Shown in pieces: positions 1 through 8,235 of a stretch of 22,563 nt of DNA (positions are counted from its first letter, which is position 1; the number at the start of each line of letters is the position of its first letter). A program made the position numbers and the translations under genes. The notes beneath the pieces are model-generated. The model searched no databases and had not been told where the DNA came from. It saw nothing but the letters and a program-made list of their open reading frames with translations. The stretch comes from a virus. The stretch is taken from IMG/VR virus record IMGVR_UViG_3300022198_003182, positions 1 to 22,563 of that record; one strand, 5' to 3'.

Positions 1-1189
1 CTCTTCAATTCATGCATATAGTACAGATCAAGGAAATGCTTATATATCTTTCAAGGTTCATGATGGAGTAACAGCAACATCTCAAGCAGATGTTTTACAC
101 CTTAAAGGTAATGGCAATGTTGGTATAGGTCAAACTACTCCACTTAACCCTTTGCATATAAAACAATCAAACGGCACTCATTTATTAGCATTAGAAACCG
201 CTTATGCTGGAGCTGATAGATCTGGAAGAGGACAAATTTCTTGGCGAGATTCTGGAAATATAACTGGGGGAATTTGGACAGAATTCGACGGTACTCAAGT
301 GAGTATGCGCTTTGGTAATTTATATAATTCTGGATATAATACCAACACTTCGATGATTATTAGAGGAGATGGCAATGTTGGTATAGGTCAAACTAGTCCC
401 TATTTTCGATTACAGGTTGAGGGGGCAAATGCATCAAATGGAGATGCCAAATCTACAGTTCTATTTTTTGATACAACCTCTGCAACCACAGGAACAGGTG
501 GTGGAATAGCTCTTGGGGGTTATACAAATGGTACCAGCGGTGGTATTTATCATTTCGGAAATATTCAAGGAATAAAAGAAAATTCTACTGCAGGAGACTA
601 TGCAAGTGCTATGCTTTTTTCTACTCGTGCAAACGGAGCAACTCCAGAAGAGCGTATGCGTATTGATAGCAATGGAAGGCTATTAGTTAATAGAACCACA
701 GGCGGTGGTTATGCTGGTTATATTAATATTGAGCAAACCTTAGGTTCAGGAACATTTAATATTGTTACACAAGTACAAAGTACAGTTTCACAAGGACACA
801 ATCAGTTTGTAAATCCAAATGGTGCTGTAGGAAGCATAACAACAAGCGGAAGTGCAACACAATATAACACTTCATCAGACTATCGCTTAAAAGAAAATAT
901 AACTTATGACTTTAATGCTCTTGAAAGAGTTGCACAATTAAAACCAGCTAGATTTAATTTTATAGCGGATGCAGATACAACAGTAGATGGCTTCTTAGCA
1001 CACGAAGTACAAGACATAGTACCTGAAGCTATACATGGTGTTAAAGATGAAGTGGATAATGATGGTAATCCTAAGTATCAAGGCATAGACCAATCTAAAC
1101 TTGTACCGCTTCTTACCAAAGCCATACAAGAACAACAAACAATAATAGACGACCTCAAAGCAAGAATAGAAACATTGGAGAACAATTAA
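1..1189 (+). CDS. Tail fibre F1 with C-terminal S74 chaperone, 5' truncated
   Basis: Virion protein, probably a distal tail fibre or receptor-binding stalk. The frame is open from base 2 with no stop, so the gene begins off the window; the TTG at 152 lies inside a repeat and is not a credible start. Two stalk repeats of the type NVGIGQTTP/NVGIGQTSP are encoded near 116-145 and 374-403. The C-terminus, from the Ser codon at 875, reads SDYRLKEN, followed by GFLAHEV and a coiled-coil tail. This is the Peptidase_S74 intramolecular chaperone known from phage fibres and endosialidases: it trimerises the fibre and then cleaves itself off just before the Ser of the SDxR motif. The stop codon overlaps the F2 start by one base (TAATG). 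The S74 body resembles that of F6, while its last ~20 residues match F3. Family assignment is firm; the receptor is unknown. Confidence 0.88.
   Translation, partial: SSIHAYSTDQGNAYISFKVHDGVTATSQADVLHLKGNGNVGIGQTTPLNPLHIKQSNGTHLLALETAYAGADRSGRGQISWRDSGNITGGIWTEFDGTQVSMRFGNLYNSGYNTNTSMIIRGDGNVGIGQTSPYFRLQVEGANASNGDAKSTVLFFDTTSATTGTGGGIALGGYTNGTSGGIYHFGNIQGIKENSTAGDYASAMLFSTRANGATPEERMRIDSNGRLLVNRTTGGGYAGYINIEQTLGSGTFNIVTQVQSTVSQGHNQFVNPNGAVGSITTSGSATQYNTSSDYRLKENITYDFNALERVAQLKPARFNFIADADTTVDGFLAHEVQDIVPEAIHGVKDEVDNDGNPKYQGIDQSKLVPLLTKAIQEQQTIIDDLKARIETLENN
111..395. repeat. 27-bp direct repeat encoding NVGIGQT stalk units in F1
   Basis: Positions 111-137 and 369-395 are identical over 27 bases, including wobble positions. 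Each copy encodes the core of a stalk repeat (NGNVGIGQT / DGNVGIGQT). The same core, with a few changes, recurs in F2, F3, F5 and F6. The identity at silent sites suggests recent duplication or gene conversion rather than protein-level selection alone. Confidence 0.85.
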
Positions 1190-4062
1190 TGGCAATAACT
1201 AAAATTACATCATCAGTTGTCGCAGCAAATGCGATCATTGCCGCTGGAGTAGCCGAAAATTCTATTGGCTCAAGCGAAATAGCGAGTAACGCAGTTGGAA
1301 CCGCACAAATCGCTTCTGGAGCAATTACAACTGATATGCTTGATACAAACCTTGACATCGCAGGAACACTCGATGTCACAGGAGTATTGACAGCAGACAG
1401 TAATGTAGTTATTGCAGGAAATCTAACAGTTAACGGAACAACCGTAACAAACTCTGCAACGAATACAACAATCGAAGATGCTCTCATAGAGCTTGGAACA
1501 GGAACAACAGGAACTCCAGCAAACGATGCAGGTATTGTTATAGAAAGAGGAGATTCAGATAACGCTTTCATGGGGTGGGATGAAAGTGCAGACGGATTTA
1601 TTCTAGGAACAGGAAGTTTTACAGGTGCAAGTACTGGTAATCTTACAATTTCAACTGCACCATTAACAATAGGTGCGTTGACTGCATCAGGTATTGCATA
1701 CCCAACAAGCGATGGAAGCTCAGGACAATACTTAAAAACAGATGGAGCAGGAACATTAACATTTGCAAATGTTGGAGCAGTAGTAAATAACTATACTACA
1801 ACAGGTGACGGAAGTACAGTAGCTTTTGATACTGGCATCAATCCACAAGACGAAGTGAATACATGGGTATTTGTGGGAGGTGTTTATCAGCCAAAGAATA
1901 CTTATTCTTATAGCGGCTCAACAATAACTTTCTCAGAAGCACCAGCAAATGGTGAAGATATAGACATTACTACAGGTACTGTTGCAAGTTTTGATAGCGC
2001 AGATACTGTACTTGGTGTATATCAGGCAACTACAACAGCAACAGATGCTTATGATACAGGATTAAGTGCTGCAAATGAGAACAATACTTTTGTCTTTTTA
2101 GATGGAGTATACCAGCCAAAAACAAGTTATACATTTAGCGGAAGTACAATTACTTTTGATGCAAATACTCCAGCAGATATGTTGTTGGAAGTTATGGCAA
2201 CAAAGACACTTTCAGCCAGTGCCGTGACAACAGGCACAATTGCTGCGAATGCTGTAACAAGTGCAAAGATTGCTTCGAATGCAGTACTCGCAAGACATAT
2301 AGCAGCAAATGCAGTAAGTGGTTCAGAAATCGCTTCAAATTCACAGATTACAGCAAGCACATTTACAGGTGCATTGACTGGGAATGTAACAGGAAATGTT
2401 ACTGGTAATTTAACAGGAACAGTACAAACTGCAGCACAGACAAATATAACAAGTGTTGGAACTCTTTCATCTTTAACAGTTAGTGGAGACTTGACTGTTG
2501 ATACGAATACACTTTATGTGGATTCTGCAGATAATCGTGTTGGTATAGGTACGACTAATCCTGACTATAGATTATCTTTAGTAGATACTACACAATTAGG
2601 AACAACCATTCAATTATTTAGAACAGGACAAGCTGCTGGTTCTATATTTATTAATAATGGTATCTCATTTGGATCTGACGGAGGGAATGGTGATACACAA
2701 AGAATGACAATTAATTTTAGCACAGGTAATGTTGGTATAGGTACAACTAATCCTAATGGTAAGCTAACTATTTCAAATAATGGTATTGGTGGTTTTGAAT
2801 TTACACCTGATACTACTTCTTTTAGTGTTGCCAATACAAACTATATAGCTTCTTATGATAGAACTGCTCTTGCTTACAGAGATATGGTGTTTGATTTAGG
2901 TGGTGCAGAAAATCAATCTATTAGATTTAAAGCAGGTGGCAATGTTGGTATAGGTAAGAGTAGTCCTTCATCAAAACTTGAAATTTATGGTGGTAATCAA
3001 GACCATTTAAGATTAACTCAATCTTTAACAGATATAAATTACATAATAGGTCCTAATGGCTCAGGAAATTTAGCTATAAGTTCTACTGGAACAGGTGCAG
3101 GTGGTGATTTATTTATAATACAAAAAGGCGGCAATGTTGGCATAAATACGACTAGTCCTGGTGCTAAATTACATACATCAGTATCAGCAGGTAATGGTAG
3201 CTATGGAAGGGCTCTCGCCGATAGTAATTTAATTTTAGAAAATACAAACACTTTAAATACTCAATCTGGTTACTTACATCTTGTGGGGTATACAGGGAAT
3301 AGTACTGCTCAATATCAAATGGGGGCTATTGGAGGTGGAAAACAAACAACTGCTGCTGATGGTGATTATGGTGGTTATCTTTCTTTTTGGACTACTTCAG
3401 GTGGTGCAGGCGGTGAAGCTAATAGTGGTATGTATGAAAGACTCCGCATTTCTTCATCAGGCAATGTTGGTATAGGTACAACAGCCAGCGCTTCAATATT
3501 AGATGTAATAGACTCAGGAGTAGCAAGGCTTACTATTGGTTATTCAGGTACAAGTGCTAATTACTATGATGCAGACAATCATTATTTTAGATCTGCAAAT
3601 GCAGCAAGCTATCCTTTAAGAATTAGCACAACACAAGTTTTAGCGGGAACTTCAGCTTATGGTACAGGCGTACTAGCTTATGATAGAGATTTAGGTGCTC
3701 CGAATTGGGGCATGAATATTACTGAAAATAGCACCTTTAATGATAATAGTGGGCATAATTTTACATCTAAACAAAATACTCATGGTGTTATTTACATTAA
3801 AGACGAAGGTAATAATAATGGATTTGCTGCAATACCTTTTTATCCAAATGCTGGGGGTGGGATTGCCTATCAATGGTCAGTTTTAGATCCTGATTCTGCT
3901 ACTTGGTCTAGCGGTGCTCCCTCAATAACAGTCAATTTAGGTGGAACTTCAGGATTGGGTTTTGGCGTAACTTTTGCAGCAGGTAGTGGAGTTATAACCA
4001 TAACTAGAACATCAGGCTCTCAATTATATAGAGTAGTATTCATGGAATTTGCACAATCATAA
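1189..4062 (+). CDS. Tail fibre F2, 957 aa, without S74 chaperone
   Basis: Large fibre protein. The N-terminus has short Ala/Asn/Ile repeats (NSIGSSEIAS, NAVGTAQIAS) thought to anchor or trimerise cyanophage-type fibres. A pair of related modules follows (VFVGGVYQPK then VFLDGVYQPK, each ending in SGSTITF). A second set of Ala/Asn repeats precedes the linker GDLTVDTNTLYVDSADNRVG, and then come five stalk repeats such as NVGIGTTNP. The C-terminus ends in a Gly/Ser/Thr-rich beta segment (GSQLYRVVFMEFAQS) with no SDxR motif, no GFLAHEV-like core and no coiled coil, so the self-cleaving chaperone of F1, F3, F4 and F6 is absent. The ATG at 1189 overlaps the F1 stop and has GGAG 8 nt upstream. The gene is followed 10 nt later by s116, a possible assembly partner. 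Confidence 0.88.
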   Translation: MAITKITSSVVAANAIIAAGVAENSIGSSEIASNAVGTAQIASGAITTDMLDTNLDIAGTLDVTGVLTADSNVVIAGNLTVNGTTVTNSATNTTIEDALIELGTGTTGTPANDAGIVIERGDSDNAFMGWDESADGFILGTGSFTGASTGNLTISTAPLTIGALTASGIAYPTSDGSSGQYLKTDGAGTLTFANVGAVVNNYTTTGDGSTVAFDTGINPQDEVNTWVFVGGVYQPKNTYSYSGSTITFSEAPANGEDIDITTGTVASFDSADTVLGVYQATTTATDAYDTGLSAANENNTFVFLDGVYQPKTSYTFSGSTITFDANTPADMLLEVMATKTLSASAVTTGTIAANAVTSAKIASNAVLARHIAANAVSGSEIASNSQITASTFTGALTGNVTGNVTGNLTGTVQTAAQTNITSVGTLSSLTVSGDLTVDTNTLYVDSADNRVGIGTTNPDYRLSLVDTTQLGTTIQLFRTGQAAGSIFINNGISFGSDGGNGDTQRMTINFSTGNVGIGTTNPNGKLTISNNGIGGFEFTPDTTSFSVANTNYIASYDRTALAYRDMVFDLGGAENQSIRFKAGGNVGIGKSSPSSKLEIYGGNQDHLRLTQSLTDINYIIGPNGSGNLAISSTGTGAGGDLFIIQKGGNVGINTTSPGAKLHTSVSAGNGSYGRALADSNLILENTNTLNTQSGYLHLVGYTGNSTAQYQMGAIGGGKQTTAADGDYGGYLSFWTTSGGAGGEANSGMYERLRISSSGNVGIGTTASASILDVIDSGVARLTIGYSGTSANYYDADNHYFRSANAASYPLRISTTQVLAGTSAYGTGVLAYDRDLGAPNWGMNITENSTFNDNSGHNFTSKQNTHGVIYIKDEGNNNGFAAIPFYPNAGGGIAYQWSVLDPDSATWSSGAPSITVNLGGTSGLGFGVTFAAGSGVITITRTSGSQLYRVVFMEFAQS

Positions 4063-4072
4063 AGGATAAAAA

Positions 4073-4423
4073 ATGGCAGTAGAATTAACATACGATATCG
4101 GACAAATGAGAACATATAGCAATGCTGATGCAAGTAAAATCATTCGCTATGTGGAATTAAAACTAAATGGGTCAAATGAGACTAAAGTGGAATTTCAAAT
4201 AAGAACAGTTGAATTATCAGAACCAACTGACTATGAAAATTTTACAGACTATAATGATTTAACAAAAGAACAAGTTATTCAATGGGCAAAAAATTCACTG
4301 GGAGAAGAAGAAATAACAAATTGGGAAAATGGTATTACCGAATATTTAAATACTCCAGTTAATACTGGAACATTAGAAGCTCCAGTAACAGAACATACAC
4401 AGCCCGCAGGATGGGGATTATAA
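4073..4423 (+). CDS. Small fibre-associated protein s116, paralogue of s103
   Basis: A 116-residue acidic protein without a signal peptide, membrane segment or cysteine. It shares a pattern with s103: an N-terminal beta-rich segment (IIRYVELKLNG / VIYSVEWTLRA), then F-T-[DE]-[YW] and an amphipathic helix T-x-x-[QE]-V-x-x-W-x-[KQ]-[NS] followed by G-[TE]-E and a final helix. This looks like the roughly 100-residue family found beside tail-fibre genes in T4-like cyanophages (I recall DUF7936; not verified). The start ATG has AAGGA upstream. It lies 10 nt after F2, a fibre without its own chaperone, and one base before F3. A role as tail-fibre assembly chaperone or fibre-tip adaptor is inferred from position only. 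Confidence 0.75.
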   Translation: MAVELTYDIGQMRTYSNADASKIIRYVELKLNGSNETKVEFQIRTVELSEPTDYENFTDYNDLTKEQVIQWAKNSLGEEEITNWENGITEYLNTPVNTGTLEAPVTEHTQPAGWGL

Positions 4424-4424
4424 A

Positions 4425-5819
4425 ATGGCAATCAAAAAAATATCAGCAAATTTATTAGGAAATAACGCAGTCACTGCCGCGAGCATCGCAGGTGGAGCAA
4501 TCTCTGCGGCTGATATTGCAGACAATAGTATTGGTATAACTCAACTTAATGTATCTGATGGAACTAATGGTCAGGTACTTACCACTAATGGTTCAGGTAC
4601 TTTGTCTTTTTCTACTATCTCAGGATATACAGATAGTGATGTAGAAACTTATTTAGATACTGGAACTTCCACACCAACTTTTAGCACTGCTACTGTTACT
4701 GGTGATTTGACTGTTGATACTGATACTTTAGTTGTAAGTGCTAGTGGCGATAATGTCGGTATAGGTACTTCAACAATATTTGGTACAACACAAATTTCTA
4801 ATACAGCATGGAGCGGTGGAGCACCTTACGGAACAGTATTAACTGTAACTGGTAATAATACCAACGATGCAAATTGGGGGCATTTATTAATCTCTGATTC
4901 AACCACTACAACAGGTAATGGTGGGATGATTAGATTTGCTACAGGTTCAACTACATCTGATATGAATCCATTTGCAGGTATAGATGGATTTACTGAAGGG
5001 TCTGCTTATGGTGGATTAAAATTCTTAACAAGACCAAGTGGCGGAACTGCAACTGAACGCTTGAGGATTAATAGCTCAGGAACTCTTGGTATAAATACCC
5101 AATCACCAAGCAGCACACCATTACATGTAAATTCTTTTTCAGGAAATACTTTAACTGCAGTATTTGAAGCTCCTGCATCTAATAATTTTGATGTTCAATT
5201 TAGAAGCCACAGTTATTATGGTGGAATTACATTTTGGAGTGATTTTTACGGAAGTAATTTGCAATATGGATCTATTGGTCAATATATAAATGGGGGCATG
5301 TACGCTACAGCAAATAGAGGATATTGGTATTTTCAAGTTGGCAACGCAGGAACAACAAGAATACAGTATCAAATGGATTGGGATAATCATAAATGGTTTA
5401 CTAATACTGCATACAATGGCGCTATGGAACTTACCTATGTAGGTCATTTAAGAATCAATGGAAGTTTATATCAAAGTTATAATTTTTCAGATGAAAGATT
5501 AAAAGAAAATGTACAAACTCTTACTGGCTCTTTAGAAAAAGTAAAACAATTAAGGGGAGTTTCTTTTAACTTTAAAGAATCTAAAGAAGGTATTTATACT
5601 TCTGAGGATAATCAAATAGGTGTAGTTGCTCAAGAATTAGAGCAACATTATCCTGAATTAATTTCTGAGCAGGCAGAAATGACTGAAGATGGAGAAGATG
5701 GAGTTACATACAAATATGTACATTATGAAAAACTAACTCCAATATTAATTGAAGCAATAAAAGAACAACAAACAATAATAGACGATTTAAAGTCAAGATT
5801 AGACTCAGCAGGATTATAA
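4425..5819 (+). CDS. Tail fibre F3 with S74 chaperone, 464 aa
   Basis: Shortest complete fibre of the array. The N-terminus MAIKKISANLLGNNAVTAAS is nearly repeated by F4 (MAIQKITAAVLGNNAVTAAN), showing the two are tandem paralogues. The linker TGDLTVDTDTLVVSASGDNV leads into two stalk repeats (NVGIGTSTI, LGINTQSPS). An aromatic-rich segment (residues about 260-340, with YYGGITFWSDFYG) may be the receptor-contacting region. The S74 chaperone begins at Ser355 (SDERLKEN) and contains IGVVAQELEQ, KLTPILIEAI and a coiled-coil tail. Known S74 domains cut before this Ser. The start is set by ATG one base after the s116 stop, with GGGGA upstream. The last codons share 25 identical bases with F1. Confidence 0.88.
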   Translation: MAIKKISANLLGNNAVTAASIAGGAISAADIADNSIGITQLNVSDGTNGQVLTTNGSGTLSFSTISGYTDSDVETYLDTGTSTPTFSTATVTGDLTVDTDTLVVSASGDNVGIGTSTIFGTTQISNTAWSGGAPYGTVLTVTGNNTNDANWGHLLISDSTTTTGNGGMIRFATGSTTSDMNPFAGIDGFTEGSAYGGLKFLTRPSGGTATERLRINSSGTLGINTQSPSSTPLHVNSFSGNTLTAVFEAPASNNFDVQFRSHSYYGGITFWSDFYGSNLQYGSIGQYINGGMYATANRGYWYFQVGNAGTTRIQYQMDWDNHKWFTNTAYNGAMELTYVGHLRINGSLYQSYNFSDERLKENVQTLTGSLEKVKQLRGVSFNFKESKEGIYTSEDNQIGVVAQELEQHYPELISEQAEMTEDGEDGVTYKYVHYEKLTPILIEAIKEQQTIIDDLKSRLDSAGL

Positions 5820-5820
5820 A

Positions 5821-7977
5821 ATGGCAATACAAAAGATAACAGCAGCAGTTTTAGGAAACAATGCAGTAACAGCGGCTAACGTAGCGGCAGGATCTCTGTC
5901 AGCTGCTGATATCGCAGACAATAGTATTACTGCAGCGAAAATTTCGGCGAGTACTTCTCCGACTTTAGGAGGACTTACTGTAACTGGAAATGTCTCAATA
6001 GATGGCGGTACTATCAAACTTGATGGTAATTATCCGACTGGTAATAATAATGTTGCTTTGGGTAATGCTGCTTTAGATGATGGTTCTCTTAGCGGTAATA
6101 ATAATACTGCTATTGGTAATTCAGCCTTAACAGCAATAACTTCAGGAGTATCTAATACTGGAGTTGGAGAAAGTGTTTTATTTACAGAAACAACAGGTTC
6201 TAATAATACCGCAGTGGGCAAGGATGCGATGGCTACTCAAAATGGAGCAGACAATAATTCTGCTCTTGGTTTTAGAGCTTTAAATGCAACCACAACAGGC
6301 TCTAATAATACTGGAGTAGGAAAAGATTCACTTTTTGCAAACACTACAGGTACAGGTAATGTGGCAGTTGGTGCTTTTGCCTTAGATGCTAATACGACAG
6401 GAAGTTCAATAACAGCAATAGGTTATAATGCAGCAGGTTCTAATACTATAGCAGTCAATACAACAATTGTTGGACATAATGCTGGAGATGCAATTACTTC
6501 TGGTAATAATAATGTAGCAGTTGGTTCTAATGCATTAAGTACAGTTAGTACAGGAACATCAAATGTAGCTATAGGTACTTCTGCTTTAGCTTTAAACACA
6601 GCAACAGGTAATACAGCAGTAGGCGAGTCAACACTTTATTCAAACACTTCAGGAGTTAATACCGCAGTTGGACAGTTAACAATGTATGGCAATACTACTG
6701 GTACATGCAATACTGCTGTTGGTGGACATGTTGCAGGAATACAATATGCTGCATTAGAAGCTAACAGTACAGGATCACAAAATACTGCTATAGGAGTTGG
6801 TGCTTTAAGAGCAAACACTACAGCCAACAATAATACTGCAGTTGGATTTTCTGCACTCGCAGTAAACACTACAGGTACAGATAATGTTGCTGTGGGAGCT
6901 ACTGCTCTTACGACAAACTCAACTGGCTCACAAAACACAGCTATGGGTCGTTATGCTTTACAAGATAATACAGAAGGAGGTTTTAATGCTGCTTTTGGTT
7001 ATGAAGCACTAGCAAATAATACCACAGGAATATCAAATGTAGCAGTTGGTGCTTATACACTAGGTGCCAATACTACAGGCAGAGATAATGTTGCGATTGG
7101 TCGTAACGCTCTTACCACTAATCAAACTGGTAGTTATTCAGTAGCTATTGGAACTGGTGCTTTAGCAAATGTTAATACTAATGCTTTGAGTTGTGCGGTT
7201 GGATATGATGCTCTTTTATCGGTAACCACCGCAATAAGAAATAATGCTTTTGGGTATACCGCTTTAGACTCTTGTGATGCTAACTATAACAATGCTTTTG
7301 GTTTCGGAGTAATGAATGATCTTACTACAGGAACAGGAAACTCTGCTTTTGGTCATAATTCAGGAGATAGAATAACCACAGGAAACTATAACTGTTTTAT
7401 GGGATATGATGCAGGTGAGATATTAACAATTGGATCTAATAATACTTTTATTGGAACACAAGCAGGATATAGTTGTACAACAGGTGTAAACAATATTTGT
7501 GTAGGAAGGTTAGCAGATATTTCTGCTGGTGCTGCCGATACTCAAATAGTTATTGGATATAACTCTGCTGGAAAAGGAGATAGCACAGGTTTTATAAATC
7601 CAGGCGGTGGCGGAGTTTATCAAGGCAATAATTCATCTACTTGGTCGCAAGTATCAGATAGAAGAATTAAGAAAAACATAATAGATAACACTACAGGTCT
7701 TGATGCCATCAATCAAATACAAGTTAGAAACTTTGAATACAGAACAGAAGAAGAAATTACAGATTTTGAAAACCCTAAAGCAGTCTTAGTTAAAAAGGAA
7801 GGTTTGCAGTTAGGTGTTATAGCTCAAGAAATACAAGAAATATTGCCTGATGTGGTAAAAGAAGAATCAACAGGATGCCTTCGTGTAGATCCTGATAATA
7901 TTACTTGGTATCTTGTAAACGCTGTGAAAGAACTATCAGCACAAGTAGAAGAACTAAAATCTAAAATAGGAGAATAA
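5821..7977 (+). CDS. Tail fibre F4, beta-solenoid adhesin with S74 chaperone
   Basis: A 718-residue fibre. Residues 1-45 are the N-terminal module shared with F3. Residues about 74-590 consist of some 30 units of about 17 residues with consensus N-[NST]-[TV]-A-[VI]-G-x-x-[AS]-L-x-x-N-T-T-G-[ST], for example NNTAVGFSALAVNTTGT. This resembles the YadA-head/Hep_Hag left-handed beta-roll repeats of trimeric autotransporter adhesins, here used as a rigid phage stalk or binding surface. The S74 chaperone starts at Ser612 (SDRRIKKN), with LGVIAQEIQE and a coiled-coil tail. It is the most divergent S74 of the window (RIKK instead of RLKE). The ATG is one base after F3, with AGGA upstream. Fold assignment rests on repeat pattern only. 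Confidence 0.87.
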   Translation: MAIQKITAAVLGNNAVTAANVAAGSLSAADIADNSITAAKISASTSPTLGGLTVTGNVSIDGGTIKLDGNYPTGNNNVALGNAALDDGSLSGNNNTAIGNSALTAITSGVSNTGVGESVLFTETTGSNNTAVGKDAMATQNGADNNSALGFRALNATTTGSNNTGVGKDSLFANTTGTGNVAVGAFALDANTTGSSITAIGYNAAGSNTIAVNTTIVGHNAGDAITSGNNNVAVGSNALSTVSTGTSNVAIGTSALALNTATGNTAVGESTLYSNTSGVNTAVGQLTMYGNTTGTCNTAVGGHVAGIQYAALEANSTGSQNTAIGVGALRANTTANNNTAVGFSALAVNTTGTDNVAVGATALTTNSTGSQNTAMGRYALQDNTEGGFNAAFGYEALANNTTGISNVAVGAYTLGANTTGRDNVAIGRNALTTNQTGSYSVAIGTGALANVNTNALSCAVGYDALLSVTTAIRNNAFGYTALDSCDANYNNAFGFGVMNDLTTGTGNSAFGHNSGDRITTGNYNCFMGYDAGEILTIGSNNTFIGTQAGYSCTTGVNNICVGRLADISAGAADTQIVIGYNSAGKGDSTGFINPGGGGVYQGNNSSTWSQVSDRRIKKNIIDNTTGLDAINQIQVRNFEYRTEEEITDFENPKAVLVKKEGLQLGVIAQEIQEILPDVVKEESTGCLRVDPDNITWYLVNAVKELSAQVEELKSKIGE
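6040..7590 (+). repeat. About 30 tandem 51-bp (17-aa) repeats in F4
   Basis: Coding repeat with a 51-base period. I counted about 30 units by eye in the translation; a few are one residue shorter and one (around 6720-6780) carries an insertion of about seven residues. Conserved positions are the A-[VI]-G triplet, a Leu four positions later and the NTTG turn. The DNA is diverged between units, so this is not a young microsatellite-like expansion. Confidence 0.85.
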
Positions 7978-7980
7978 AAA

Positions 7981-8226
7981 ATGGAAAGAAATGTTACAGA
8001 AATTCTATCAGCAGCGACTGATTCAGTCTCTCTGATAAATGGCGTAGATGCAGGAACATGGTCTGTAGAAGGCATGGAACAAAGTGAAATCAACGATATG
8101 GTTCAACGAAATGTTGACCATCTTGAAATCATTTTAGCTTATGAAGAAGTCGTTGCAGATTCAAGTGATAAATCAAGTTATACAGATGCAGTTGCTACAG
8201 GCAAAGCCTATATAGCAGCAAATTAG
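7981..8226 (+). CDS. Small hypothetical phage protein s81 within fibre cluster
   Basis: An 81-residue acidic protein, mostly helical in appearance (EINDMVQRNVDHLEIILAYE), ending in a short Ala-rich helix. No signal, membrane segment or catalytic motif is visible. It is not related to s116/s103. Similar small proteins with the pattern V-x-R-N-V-x-H-L-x-I next to fibre genes are familiar from T4-like cyanophages, but I know no function. It has a strong ribosome-binding site (AGGAGA before the ATG), lies 3 nt after F4 and 9 nt before F5. Its conserved place in the array suggests a structural or assembly role. Confidence 0.75.
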   Translation: MERNVTEILSAATDSVSLINGVDAGTWSVEGMEQSEINDMVQRNVDHLEIILAYEEVVADSSDKSSYTDAVATGKAYIAAN

Positions 8227-8235
8227 GAGAAATAA

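Noticed and set aside
1189-4062. F2 as a frameshifted fibre that lost its S74 domain
   Set aside because: The 174-residue stretch after the last stalk repeat is followed at once by s116 with a normal ribosome-binding site, and I saw no S74-like residues (SDxR, AHEV/AQE) in the other frames before s116.
5090-5097. TATAAATA, the T4-type late promoter box, and the same box on the - strand at 16642-16649
   Set aside because: Both lie deep inside coding sequence and not before a gene; this word is expected by chance in AT-rich DNA.
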